DNA from: Basidiobolus meristosporus CBS 931.73
Taxonomy: Eukaryota; Basidiobolomycota; Basidiobolomycetes; Basidiobolales; Basidiobolaceae
Direction: 5' to 3'
NCBI GenBank assembly: GCA_002104905.1
Contig: MCFE01000704.1
Coordinates: forward strand, 1-43,763
DNA length: 43,763 nucleotides
Shown here: piece by piece, positions 22,539 through 33,580 of the stretch
Numbering within the stretch: the stretch's first letter is position 1
Layout: each line of letters opens with the position of its first letter
Position numbers and translations under genes: made by a program
The notes under the pieces: model-generated
Told to the model about the DNA's origin: nothing
What the model saw: only the letters and a program-made list of their open reading frames with translations
Database searches by the model: none

Positions 22539-24488
22539 CTATCTTCTAGGATTCACCTTTCTTTGTTCTCTCTCGGTAAAAATGATCCCCAAATCGACGG
22601 CTGACACTAGAGTGGCTTTCTGGGAGGCAATCAGTCCATCTTTGTGTATGCTGTCCTCGGGTAATGTCCATTCAAAGTGCCTCAGAAGCATAGAAAGCAC
22701 CACTCTTTGTTCCACCATGGAGAAGCTCATTCCAACACCTAAACGCAAGGTCATTCGCTACCGGTTGCCTAGCTTTGGTCTGATCGAAATAAACACCTAC
22801 ATTGCCTTACACCACCACCGAACGGCATCCAGGTACCAGGAGTGATCACTTTTCCTTCTTCGAACCTGCTGGGATCAAACTCGTCAGGATTCGTCCAATA
22901 GGCCGGGTTTCGGTGGATCCCATATATGTGGACTATGACGGGTATGTTGGGAGGGATAGTGAAGTCACCAAAGGTAGTGGTTTCCTTCGTGTATCTGTCG
23001 GGAAGATAGGCCACTGATGGGCATAAACGCAGCACTTCTTTGATGACCTGCGTCAGGTAGGTCATTTTCTCCTGTTGCTCATATGTGGGGGCCTGATAAT
23101 GGGAATCGCCGAGCAATTCAAGTACCTGCTCTCGGGCCTTAGCTTGGGCCTCCTATTGAAGCAACAACGATCGGTTAGTGATTCCGTGGTATAGCAAGTC
23201 TAAAGAACCATGTACCGGATACTTTGCGAGATAGTACATGACACAAGCTAGCGAATTAGCAGTAGTGTCATGTCCAGCCAAGAAAAACACCTTTAGATTC
23301 TCCTGTTGAAACGTAACAATGGTTAGGTCGTTGTTGACCCAATGCAAGCATGTGATCATGGCCATACCAGCAAATCCCTTTCACTAAAGTTGGAGTCATT
23401 TTCCTCCATGGATGCAGATATCATGGAGCTCAGTATGTCCTTGTTCTCCTTGGATTCACCGGTTGTCTTAAATTCCCGCATCCGTTTCTTGACTACTTCA
23501 AGAAGCAGCTGCTCAAATGCCTCCACATTCTCAAAGTCAGGCTTACGAAAAGGGTTCGATGGTGTGTCCAAAGGTGGAATGTACATATACGTGATTTTTT
23601 CCATCGCTTGTGTAAGCTTGTCATATAGGGTAACATATGGACCTTCTGGGTCAAGCAAGGCATTGAAATTGAACCCAAACCCTATTTTACCAAGAGCATC
23701 CAGAGTCAATCTTTGCATTAGACAATGTATGTCTTTGGGGTGGAATATCTCGCGCTCAATGGCGTGAATCAACTGGATAGCACACTCCCCAAACACCTCA
23801 GTGGGCCATTTTCCGACGAATGCTGGGTTGGTCACCTTACGGTGGCGCTTCCATTCCTGCAAAATAACCATGTTTGTTGTCTTTCCTTGACAAATAAACG
23901 AGGATTACGTGTTACCTGGCCATTCGAGTAGAGTATGCTCCTACCCAAGTACCTAGCCCAAAATGAATTTGGAAGCATATCGGATAGGATGCGCTTTGGG
24001 AACAACTCTAGAGATATTAGGAAAAACTAAGTCCTCAGCATATCCAAGGTGCGTGCGTGTGGGGGAGGGGGAGGGGGGTTCTATGCAATTTCTCTGGAGG
24101 TATACTTTATCTCCCAGTATAGAATGGCGGAAGTGAAGTTGGTTGAGTTGGAGAGTTACCTGGCTTGGAATATATCAACCGAGCATCCTCTGCCCGAGAT
24201 ATTATGACACACCATTCTCCTAGAATCCACACCTTCGTGATAATATGAGCTTTTTTTCCTGTCTGCTCGCTTACGGTATTTCTCGTTTACCTTTGCAACA
24301 CCAAAACGCTCCATAAGTCCCCTCAGCGGTCTGTATGCATCAATTAAGGTTCTAGGCTTTCCCATCGCATGTAGCATGCTTCTTATAGGTATGGTTGGAA
24401 GGCTTCGTATGCCATCAGGTATAGAAAGATAGTAATATATTGGAAACAGCAAGAGTAAACAAGCAAAGCTGATGATCAACGCCAACAT
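22539..24488 (-). CDS. Cytochrome P450 monooxygenase
   Basis: Seven exons: 24488-24275, 24219-24160, 24007-23916, 23856-23368, 23302-23216, 23152-22801 and 22738-22539, giving 497 aa. An N-terminal hydrophobic anchor (about residues 2-22, ends IYYYLSIP) places it in the ER membrane facing the cytosol. The I-helix motif is A294-G-H-D-T-T299. The K-helix ExxR is E353-V-L-R356, with a PERF-like F-D-P-S-R-F following. The heme loop is F-G-G-G-V-R-Q-C432-V-G, formed by splicing within the cysteine codon (T|GT). All key residues are present, so it should be active; the substrate cannot be told from the sequence. A damaged partial duplicate lies directly downstream. The CYP family was not assigned. 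Confidence 0.9.
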
Positions 24489-24553
24489 GTCTTTTAAAAG
24501 CCCTAATGGTCTGTATATCCAGCCGTATAGTCTTTAGCATAGTGAGTTGAAGG

Positions 24554-24561
24554 TTTATATA
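24554..24561 (-). promoter_or_regulatory. TATA box of the P450 gene
   Basis: TATATAAA on the minus strand lies 66 bp upstream of the P450 ATG, with an inverted CCAAT box just beyond it (24565-24569). Confidence 0.5.
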
Positions 24562-24749
24562 CAACCAATATTGCGCACCCACTAAACAAAATTCTAATGA
24601 TTGGCTGAATAACTTCTAGGTAAATAGTGTGATCTATACAAGTAGTTAAATGCTAACTAACTCCAACCTCTACAATCACACTAAGCACGTCTCTTCCAAC
24701 ATTCCAGTTCTACTCACACCCAGTCCCACTATATAACGCGATTCCTCCC

Positions 24750-24998
24750 ATGGATTCAACTACAAATACGCGCGAAGATCTTGTCCGAAAGATTCTGCAA
24801 ACTCAAGAGCAACTAAGACGTAAGAAGTGGACCACCACCTTGTTTTATTATGTCCCATAAGTAATCGGTTGAAATCTAGACCTACTTGCCAAAATAGACA
24901 CCGTCAAGTCTGAGCATCACAAGATTCACACTGAAAACCAAGTGCTGGAGAAATATATGGATAACCTGATGTCAACGAAGGAGATGATGGAGCCTTAG
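24750..24998 (+). CDS. SCOC/Slo1-like short coiled-coil protein
   Basis: Two exons, 24750-24819 and 24880-24998, are split by a 60-nt intron (GTAAGA...TCTAG, phase 1). They encode 62 aa beginning MDSTTNTREDLVRKILQ. The core has a heptad coiled coil with AKIDTVKSEHHK and ENQVLEKYMDNLM, which closely matches the conserved ENQVLxxYIENLM block of animal SCOC and fission yeast Slo1. Those proteins bind Arl1 or Arl8-type GTPases at Golgi or endosomes. It is too short to be found by ORF length alone. A TATATAA motif only 14 bp before the ATG would give a very short leader, so transcription may start elsewhere. The divergent P450 starts 262 bp away. Confidence 0.82.
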
Positions 24999-25346
24999 AG
25001 AAGAAACGCTACATAACAGCGACCAACCATTAGATATGATATCCGACATATTGGCCAGCGCTGTTGCAAGGCACGATGTTATTAGTGATATAATAAATCA
25101 GGATTACTGCCAGGATTACTGCCAGTGGAGACCAGGTATAATTGGCTCCCAACTCTTATGACACAAATCGAGTCAATCAGTAAATAACCAATTTAGTGTC
25201 AGAGCAACCATAATCAACCAGATTTTTTTCACAAAAAGATCAAGAAAAAATTGAAAATTTTACGAAAGAAAAACGTAGGTTGCCGCTTTCTTTGCGCTTG
25301 CACTTTAGCAATCGATACCTTGGTATCCTACTATTCATTAAAGACC
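24999..25346. other. Lysyl-tRNA synthetase leader region
   Basis: Intergenic sequence running into the KRS1 5' leader. The frame of KRS1 stays open upstream from 25197 to the ATG, with a near-cognate TTG at 25251 (see findings). Confidence 0.5.
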
Positions 25347-27080
25347 ATGACTGACGCTGCTCCTGCCGAAAAGCTTTACTTGGACGAAGTTACTGGCGAA
25401 CAAGTCTCCAAGTCCGAGCTTAAGAGAAGAATCAAGCAAAGAGAGAGAGACGCCAAGAAGGCTGCCGCCGCCAAGGACAAGGCTGCTAACCAACAAGAGG
25501 CCCCCAAGAAACAGGTTAGCGCCGAGGATGCTGAGGAGGAGTTGAACCCCAACCAATACTTCGAGATTCGCAGCAAACTGATCAACAAGTTGCGCTCTGA
25601 TGGACCTACCCCCTATCCTCACAAGTTCCACGTCTCCATGTCTCTTCCCGATTTCATCCAGAAGTACAAGGACCTTCAACCCGGAGATCATCTTGATGAG
25701 GTTGTTACTGTTGCTGGACGTATCCACAACAAGCGTGCCTCGGGTGCCAAGTTGAGATTCTACGACTTGCATGGTGAGGGCGTCAAGGTTCAAGTTATGG
25801 CCCAAGCCCAGGATTCCGAGCGTGACTTCGCCACCGTTCACGATCTTTTGCGTCGTGGTGATATTGTTGGTGTCAAGGGATGCCCCGGAAAGTCCAAGAG
25901 AGGAGAGCTCTCCATCTTCCCCAAGGATGTCCAACTTCTTTCCCCCTGCTTGCACATGCTTCCTAAGGCCAACTACGGTTTGAAGGACCAAGAAACCCGT
26001 TACCGTCAACGTTATCTTGACTTGATCATGAACAACAACGTTCGCGACAAGTTCATGACCAGATCGGCCATCATCCGTTATGTCCGCAAGTTCTTGGACA
26101 ACCTTGACTTCTTGGAAGTTGAGACTCCCATGATGAACATGATTGCTGGTGGTGCCACTGCCAAGCCTTTCATCACCCACCACAACGACCTCAAGTTGGA
26201 CATGTTCATGCGTATTGCCCCTGAATTGTACCTCAAGATGCTTGTTGTTGGTGGCCTCGACCGTGTCTACGAAATCGGACGTCAGTTCCGTAACGAAGGT
26301 ATCGACTTGACCCATAACCCCGAGTTCACCACCTGTGAGTTCTATATGGCCTATGCCGATATGTACGATCTCATGGAGATGTCCGAGCAAATGATCTCTG
26401 GCATGGTCAAGGAGATCACCGGTGACTACAAGGTTATCTACCATCCCAACGGACAAGAGGGTGAGGCTGTTGAGATCGATTTCACTCCTCCATTCAGACG
26501 CATCAACATGATCGAGGAGTTGGAAACCCAATTGAACGTCCAATTCCCTCCTGCCGACCAACTCCACACCGAGGAAGCTCGTCAATTCTTGGATGACCTT
26601 TGCGTCAAGCACGGCGTTGACTGCTCCGCTCCTAGAACCAGCTCCCGTCTTTTGGACAAACTTGTCGGAGACTTCATTGAAGTCCAATGCGTCAGCCCAG
26701 GATTCATCATCGGTCACCCACAAATGATGTCCCCCTTGGCCAAGGCCCATCGCTCCATCAAGGGTCTCTGCGAGCGTTTCGAACTCTTCGTTGCTACCAA
26801 GGAAATCTGTAACGCATACACCGAGTTGAACGATCCCTTCGACCAACGTGAGCGTTTCGCCCAACAGGCCGCCGACAAGGCTGCCGGTGATGACGAAGCC
26901 CAAATGATTGATGAGAACTTCTGTACCTCTCTTGAATACGGCCTTCCTCCTACCGGTGGTTGGGGAATGGGTATCGATCGTCTCGTCATGTTCTTGACCG
27001 ACTCCAACAACATCAAGGAGGTCATTGCTTTCCCTGCCATGAAGCCCATTGATGAAGATCAAAAGCCCGCCCACGAGTAA
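25347..27080 (+). CDS. KRS1: Lysyl-tRNA synthetase, cytosolic (class II)
   Basis: An intronless frame of 577 aa from the first ATG ([20 protein letters not shown]). A lysine/alanine-rich N-terminal helix (about 15-60) is typical of eukaryotic KRS and binds tRNA. An OB-fold anticodon-binding domain follows (about 120-220). The class II core has motif 1 near F255-LEVETPMM, motif 2 at R312[16 protein letters not shown], and motif 3 G-W-G-M-G-I-D-R545. It charges tRNA-Lys with lysine. Codon use is strongly biased to C-ending and preferred codons, as expected of high expression. The frame extends 50 codons upstream without ATG. The long antisense open frame across the gene is a by-product of this codon bias. 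Confidence 0.97.
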   Translation: MTDAAPAEKLYLDEVTGEQVSKSELKRRIKQRERDAKKAAAAKDKAANQQEAPKKQVSAEDAEEELNPNQYFEIRSKLINKLRSDGPTPYPHKFHVSMSLPDFIQKYKDLQPGDHLDEVVTVAGRIHNKRASGAKLRFYDLHGEGVKVQVMAQAQDSERDFATVHDLLRRGDIVGVKGCPGKSKRGELSIFPKDVQLLSPCLHMLPKANYGLKDQETRYRQRYLDLIMNNNVRDKFMTRSAIIRYVRKFLDNLDFLEVETPMMNMIAGGATAKPFITHHNDLKLDMFMRIAPELYLKMLVVGGLDRVYEIGRQFRNEGIDLTHNPEFTTCEFYMAYADMYDLMEMSEQMISGMVKEITGDYKVIYHPNGQEGEAVEIDFTPPFRRINMIEELETQLNVQFPPADQLHTEEARQFLDDLCVKHGVDCSAPRTSSRLLDKLVGDFIEVQCVSPGFIIGHPQMMSPLAKAHRSIKGLCERFELFVATKEICNAYTELNDPFDQRERFAQQAADKAAGDDEAQMIDENFCTSLEYGLPPTGGWGMGIDRLVMFLTDSNNIKEVIAFPAMKPIDEDQKPAHE

Positions 27081-29144
27081 CTTGCCACCAACGAATCATT
27101 GTAACATGATTTCCCCGTACAGCTTTCCCTCGACTTCTATACTCTAATATTCCTCTATTTACGCCTTCGGTCATTCATGTATCCATTTCATTTGTTGTTG
27201 ACCATTCCAGTCGACTAATAAATATGAGCTCAAACCTACAGTTGAAGTTTAGGAAAGCGAATCAAGTGTGCCGAGGATGGTGGTTTCGATTTTTTCTTTT
27301 CTATTTGCCTGGCCCTCCGCAGACGGGTCGTTCACGTATATCTCCCCGACTCGATGCGTTGTTGCCGTCTAGTGTGATGACGTGATAGGTGGGGAGGGTT
27401 AGGGTTCGAGGGGGATCTGGCCCGTAACCCTTCAGATGATTCACTTAGGGTTAGCTAATAATGCGAGTCTGATTTTACCTTGAAGATCACAAGGCCGGCC
27501 TACAGGATCCACGATAAGGTAAGGGATCGGATCCGCGACAATGGGTCGGTCATTCGGAGAACACCAACCATACCTCATCCCATAAGCAGAGTAGAATCAT
27601 CTCCCCTGAATTCGACATACCAGGCACATGTAGTGTTACAACTGTGCACACATTGAGGTGACACACCGAGTGCGGGCTGATTGGTTACGCGACCCTCGGA
27701 ATTCTCTCCAGACACGCCGAGTGGCAATCAGTTCGAGCAGCATCCCAACTCCCGTTTCGGTGAATGAAGCCAGAGAGGGGGCCAAATAAAGTCCGAAAAG
27801 GCGAAGGACTAAAATGGCGTAGATTAATCACGACCATCTGACCCATTGCTGGAAAACGAAGATTGCCTGTGAATTCCACGGCATCTCGTAACATGTACCA
27901 TCGAAACAATTGACTCCACGCTTACTATAACCGAATTCGCTCGAAGGGTGAGCCATTGCTGAAATACTGGATAGCTGTCACTAAAGTTAGGTTTAATGTG
28001 GAGATCCTTATTTGAAATGGAATCTTGTTTAAGATGTTTGCTAACCGACCTTCAGTCGCAAATCATCGCACGGATGATTACGGAATAGCCATCTTCATGT
28101 TGATGGTACCTGACACCGCAACAACTCTTGCCCGCATTAGCGAGGCTATCCCGAACCCCTGGCGTCGACGGTTAGCAAGCTACCAACAAAAACATCTGAC
28201 TAACACCTTTCGCCAGAAGGCATCCACTGGATAGGACGAATACCGGTTAGCTGACTTGGCGAGCGTCGGGAATTAACCTGCGCAATGATTAACGTGTCTA
28301 TATTTAGTAGCGGCCTAGATTGGTCGATCAACAAAGTTTGGTATTTTATTCGACTCAGACTTCGATCAATACTTCTCAATAAGGCCTAATATGGTTACAT
28401 CATTGCCAATGTTTTAGAACGATCAGACCAAATTTGGAAAACACGGAATGGATTCCGAGTGACTAGAATTGTCAAAATTGACCAGCACTCAAGGTGTCCT
28501 AATGAAGGAGACATTTCGTATCGGTGGCTTTTCATGAATGCTCGTCGTTTGTGGTATATTCGTGGGCTCGTATCACTTTGCGGGGTACTGGGACGGTGCC
28601 GCCTGGATATCTCAGAGACATTGAGGGTCCTTCGCCCCTGAGTGTACAATCATATGCTTGAGGAGAGGGATTGTAACTCCAGCTTTTACTAGACACCTCC
28701 GCCCAATTGGTGCCATTCTTGGTGACTGATTCAACAGTAGGGCAGATCTAGGGCGAATCCATATCGGATGTCGGTGATCTTAGGGTAGACTTAAAATATC
28801 GCCTACCGGTTGATTGGTCGAGCTAGGCTATTAAATATGCCACTTTAAACTAAAATCTACGGGTTTCATTGGCCACCCAAAGGGGGATTTAGAATATTCG
28901 CAGGACAGAAAGTTCATTCGTAACGGTCAAGAAACAGAAGCATCTGCATTGTTTTTGATATACCGGGAAATTGATTGGCTTCAAGATCGAAGGCACGTCG
29001 TGTAATTGGAATGCGAGATTTAGTCAGTAGATATAAAGATGGGATTTCCTTAGTTGCATCCTCGATTTGTATTTCAGTCTTGCTAGCAATCTTTGTTCTC
29101 TAATTGCTGCCACTTGCCCCACTCACACCAACTCCACTCTTAGT
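27081..29144. other. 2-kb gene-poor interval
   Basis: No recognisable gene. Telomere-like TTAGGG words occur near 27398 and 27447. Several ATTGG (inverted CCAAT) motifs at 28660-28980 and a TATA motif at 29032 belong to the velvet gene promoter. Confidence 0.5.
29032..29038 (+). promoter_or_regulatory. TATA box of the velvet gene
   Basis: TATAAAG lies 113 bp before the velvet ATG, downstream of several inverted CCAAT motifs. Confidence 0.45.
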
Positions 29145-30520
29145 ATGCCACAAGATCATCAATTCGTGGATCTTGATCGCTTCACTTCCTTGCAGGATAA
29201 TTCGTATGTATTCATCATTTCCACTGCCCAACTACCATTGTTGACTCATGTTTGTTTCCAAGAGGAATTGAACTTATAATGCGTCAGAATCCAGACAGAG
29301 CCCAAGTGTGTACAAGCAAGGATAAACTAGGGGAGAAACCTGTTGATCCGCCACCAATTGTGCAGATTAGACAAAGTGGAACATCTACACAAGATTTCAA
29401 GTATGTTTTAGCCACATGTAAGAGTGTCTTACCCACCCACCTAACGCGACTAGCAGTCATATCTTGCAGAATCCAAGTTTCTTCATGATGACCGAGGTGA
29501 TTGGCCCCACTGATGTGCAGCAGGTGATCCCCTCGAACGCTTTCTCCGGAACCTTATCTTCCTCGCTCCACAAACTGAAGGACGTCGATAACAATGGTAG
29601 GTTTCTATACGGCCGTGCGCAGTCGTCTCGAGTTTCGTACTAACAGGCTTCCATCGGTAGACGGCGGGTTCTTTATTTTCCCAGAAATCTCGGTGAAGCT
29701 GGAGGGCTCGTTCAGACTCCGCTTCAAACTGTATCAGATACACGAAGGATCCACGCACTTCATCACCTCCCTGTGCTCAGACGTGTTCACTGTATATTCT
29801 TCCAAAACATTCCCCGGGATTCAGGAATCCACGTTTCTCTCACGGTCATTTTCCGACCAGGGCGCCCGCATTCGCGTTAGAAAGGGGAGTCGGTCGAACA
29901 GCAAGAGAAAAGGCTCCACTCTGGCCATCTCCTCCTACCCAAGCTCCTCAAATCTCGAGCGACGCAACTCCCAGTTTTCCATCATGGAAGGCTTGTCACC
30001 TAACAAAGTGGCTCGATCCCCCAGTTTGGAACTGGTGTCGGATTCCGAGAATTGTATTTCTATGGAGCGGCGAGCCTCGTATCTCATCGCATCTCATCTT
30101 AGCAGCCATTCGGACAAAAGGCCTAGCTTGATCAACCTCTCGCCAAGACCTCTGCAAGCAGTTTTCCACAACCCGAGCACCTCGTATATAAAGAGTGAGC
30201 GGGAGTCCACAAAGACATCGCCAGAATCCACCTCATTTAGCGAGTGCTCTACAAACTCCATCAGCTCCACGTATCTTAGCAACACTAGACCCATTCACCC
30301 CTCCGCTCCGCAGATACAAGTCACGCCCACCTCACTACCGCCAATTGTCCTCAACTCCGAGGAGAATAGTCCTGTGTACAAGCGGTCAAGAAAATACGAG
30401 CCTCCATCTCCGCTGACCACCACCACTGACTTCTTTCCCAACATGTTTGACACTTACTTGAGCCAGTTAAACATCCCACTCAGCTCCGATAATGGGCGTA
30501 CCCGGTGTCAAAGGCGTTAA
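29145..30520 (+). CDS. Velvet-domain transcription regulator
   Basis: Four exons: 29145-29203, 29263-29400, 29454-29596 and 29661-30520, giving 399 aa. The velvet domain begins near residue 20 with ELIMRQNPDRAQVC, KPVDPPPIVQI, SHILQNPSFFM, then DGGFFIFPEISVKLEGSFRLRF, F-K-L-Y and F-T-V-Y-S-S-K-T-F-P-G. This is the order seen in VelB/VosA/Ryp-type proteins, whose fold resembles Rel DNA-binding domains and which govern sporulation, dimorphism and secondary metabolism. The C-terminal half is Ser/Thr/Pro-rich. Exon 3 was started at the acceptor CGACTAG (after a CTAAC branch motif) because it gives the conserved Leu-Gln-Asn-Pro and the right phase. Assignment to VelB, VosA or VelC was not possible. 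Confidence 0.9.
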
Positions 30521-30748
30521 GAAAAAAACCATCCAGATTGCCATGCGTGCCGTGCATAGTTTTGTCTAATCTCATCCCGAAGTGTATCTCCATCCAATCT
30601 CTAAATCCTTTGTAGTATTTCCTTTTTCTCTATACATATTCCGCATCTAATTGATCCTGATCATGGCCGAAATAAAAACTCTTCCTTCCGCAACATCACA
30701 TCAACCGTGTCGAGCCGTGTTTATTGTAAGGGGTTGGCCTATTTCTAT

Positions 30749-32676
30749 TCACGCTTCATATCCAGCTGGGAGATCACACCAGCCCATTTCTTTTACACAC
30801 CAGAGTGGGGCGATGGCTGCTCCCTTGACGCCACGCCCGCCCATTCTGTACCGCCATTCGTTGAGCCTTGGGAATGCACGTTTCACCGAGCCGAATATGT
30901 CGGTGTAGTTGATGGCGCTGTAGCCACTCCAGAGCACCTCTGCAGCTGCAGCAGCACGGGGCCACATCTGCACCTCGAGGTTATAGGTGTCGATTTGCTC
31001 GCCCCAGAGTGCGGGCTCACCACCAAGAACGTGGACGCCTTCAGCCTCGGTAAGGTTGGCCCGGAGATCGTGGGAATAAACCTTCTGCCATGTACGATAC
31101 TTGTCACAAGTTGGGCAATCAACCCAGCCCGGGGCATGGCGACCATGGCCCACATCAAGATACCAGTAATCGGAGCCACTTTGAATAATGTCATGGCCTT
31201 GGCCAACGATCACCTTGGTGTTTTGACTCCCGGTCCATTGTTGGATGATGAAGTGTTTTGGGATGGTGAGATTCAGGTCCTTGTTCAGCAGTGCTTCCTC
31301 CCACACAATCGGGCGTTTGCCGGTGGCTGCCACATATTCATCGACCTTGTTGTAGAAGTGCTGCATCGCCTCAATCACTGTGATGTTCTTTTCTTGGAGG
31401 TTCTTTTGGAAGACCTCGCTCTCACTGTAGCAGCGCATGCCAACCTCGTCACCACCGGTATGAAGGAATTCATCCGGGAACCAAGAGGCCACCTCTTTGA
31501 TGAGATTTTCGGTGACCTCGTAGGTGATATCCTGGGTGACATCGAATTGCCCGCTTGGTGGCTGGTAATCAATGGCACGCCATACGGGTTGAGCGTTGGC
31601 ACACACGAGCATTCCAGGGAACAACAAACCCGTGGCATAGGCATGTCCTGGCATTTCTATCTCTGGCACAACACGGATACCGCGCTGGAACGACCGTGCA
31701 GTTAGTACGGTGGCTTGAAGCCAGATGACTCACGACAACATACCTCAAGAGCGAATCCCACCAGATCATGGATATCCTCCTTGGTGTAGATCATGCCGGG
31801 CTGGAATCTATCGTAGGCCATTTTGCGGAGTTGTGGGTATACCTGAGGATCGCTTAGTTTTGCGCTGCGACAAACCGTTAGTTACGAAGCGGCTCAATAC
31901 CTCGGAGGCAAACGAAAAACTTTGGGCGTCGGTCAGATGGAGATGGAGCACATTAAATTTGTTCCAGCTCAATGCGTCAATCTGCTTCTTTATCTCTTCA
32001 ACGGGAAGGAAGTTTCGGGTGACGTCAAGCATAAATCCACGGTGCTTGTATGCTGGCTTGTCCTCGATATGCCAAGGACCATAGGAGATGTATCTCCCCT
32101 GAGCGAGGGGTTGTTAGGATAATGGTGCGCAGAGGAGCAGAAAGAGTGACTTACGATATCATTCTCATAGTTTACTAATTGGCTCAGGGTTTCTAAGGCA
32201 CGTAGAGCTCCGAAGACCGTCTTGGATTTGATGGTGGCGGTGACTGATTTGTGGGAATCAACGGGGACATCCAGGGTGTATGATTCATCGGTGTTCAATT
32301 CCAGCTTGGCGTCGCCATCCTCAATCTCCAACACCACTTCGTTAAGCCATGTGTTGCCTTTCTTGACTGGAATCATGTTCTTCCTAGCCATCTCCTCGCC
32401 GGAGGATTCAACTGGCGCCTCGGACCAACGGACGAAGGTTGCCCAATTTTCTTCGCGCACAGTATGCTTGAAGCGATTGGCCGCCTTCCGGGCAATGCCC
32501 ATGTAGCCGCCATTGCCCTGGATCTTGACATCAAGCTCGGCAGAAACCATGATCGTGTCATCTCCTTGGGTGAATTTTTGAGGTCTTGGCCAGACATATG
32601 CGGCGTCTGGTCCTTGGTTTACAAGAAGCGTAGCAGTGACCAGGAGGACGCCAAGAGAGTCTAGAAATTTGACCAT
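30749..32676 (-). CDS. Secreted beta-N-acetylhexosaminidase (GH20)
   Basis: Four exons: 32676-32155, 32098-31901, 31842-31744 and 31684-30749, giving 584 aa. The start MVKFLDSLGVLLVTATLLV is a signal peptide, so the enzyme is secreted. The GH20b accessory domain covers about 25-170. The catalytic barrel has HRGFMLDVTRNF, LHLHLTDAQSF, VVPEIEMPGHA and the acid pair D352-E353 in HTGGDEVGM, which carry out substrate-assisted hydrolysis of terminal GlcNAc from chito-oligomers. N-glycosylation sequons are present. The phase of exon 3 depends on the acceptor GATCCTCAG; a nearer CAG would shift the frame. A TATTTAAA motif lies about 40 bp upstream. It converges with the velvet gene. Confidence 0.94.
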
Positions 32677-33580
32677 GTTGAAGATGTTTTTGTTGCTGGT
32701 TACCGGCTTACATTTAAATAGAGGAACTTTGCTAGCCGGTATCGTAAAAAGAACCTTCCCAGAAGCCACAAAGAAAGCACACGCACTGACAGGTGGGAAT
32801 GGAATGGGCCTTCATGGTTGCACTTCTACCGATTGGTATGGATATAGTCACTATGGCTCCACGTAACTCTGAGCTTAAAGGCTTAGTTCCTTAAATGTGG
32901 ATATCCTTGAGCTAAATTGGTAGGAATCATGAGGTGGAGGTGTGGAGGAACGGTTACGTGCTCTCGAGTTCTACAAAACCCTTCATTCTAAGCCATACTG
33001 CTTTTGACGTGGATTAGCGTCCTTTATTTATGCTCCGTCTACCAGTGTGTAGCGAGTTAAGCCATGCTTCTTTGGATCAAAATCAACATCCTTTATGTTC
33101 TATCGGCCGGAGTGTAGTTAGTGCGGAATATATTCGAGATGAGATGTGTCATAGAATGGTTATGGAAATTATTTGGAGCCCCGACTTCCACTGATTATCG
33201 GAGATGAAGTCCAGCAGCGTCAAAATACCCACCACAGGCGCGAATATGGAAATCTATATATGCCCAGAGCATGTCGAGGCACAGTAGTCGAAGGCACAGT
33301 AGTCGAAAAGGGCATAGTAGTCGAAGCATAGTAGAATATATCTCTTTTGGTGTTCGATGGCTGCTCATGGGAGCAAGCATCGTATTACAAGCCGAATTCC
33401 TTTCATCTAGAACCCGAGCATGTACCGAATTGGTAAGATGCTGTTTCGGCAACTATGGGCTATAGGAATATGCTGCTGTTTCTTTGCTTTATTATGGGTT
33501 ATAGGAATATACCGCTGTTTCTTTCCTTTATTATGGGTTATGTGAATTCGGATGTAATCGTACATGATCAAGCGCACACC
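32677..33580. other. Intergenic with short repeats
   Basis: No gene seen. It includes about four AGTAGTCGAA-type units at 33281-33335 and a 46-bp unit repeated twice (TATGGGCTATAGGAATATRC...) at 33455-33545. Confidence 0.5.
33455..33545 (+). repeat. 46-bp direct repeat, 2 copies
   Basis: Two near-identical copies share GGAATATRC-GCTGTTTCTTT and TTTATTATGGGTTAT. They are followed by a third, shortened start. Confidence 0.75.

Noticed and set aside
22739-22805. Apparent frameshift at the P450 heme loop
   Set aside because: The donor GTAGGT at 22800, one base after CAA-T, splices to GT at 22738 and yields C-V-G in frame.
25251-25253. Upstream KRS1 start as an ordinary ATG
   Set aside because: The codon is TTG, not ATG. 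The annotated CDS therefore begins at 25347; the extension is kept only as a finding.
25338-27074. 578-aa open frame on the minus strand opposite KRS1
   Set aside because: It is antisense to a highly conserved synthetase; the openness follows from the biased codon use of KRS1 and the product has no family features.
29401-29475. Phase clash in velvet intron 2
   Set aside because: It arises only with the acceptor TTGCAG. The earlier acceptor GACTAG at 29453 restores phase and the conserved Leu-Gln-Asn-Pro.
31843-31900. Frameshift in the GH20 gene after S-F-A-S-E
   Set aside because: The acceptor GATCCTCAG ending at 31843 gives V-Y-P-Q-L in phase; only the nearer CGCAG would break the frame.
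32677-32769. Longer N-terminus for the hexosaminidase
   Set aside because: The upstream codon is GTG, and starting there would bury the signal peptide that begins at 32676.
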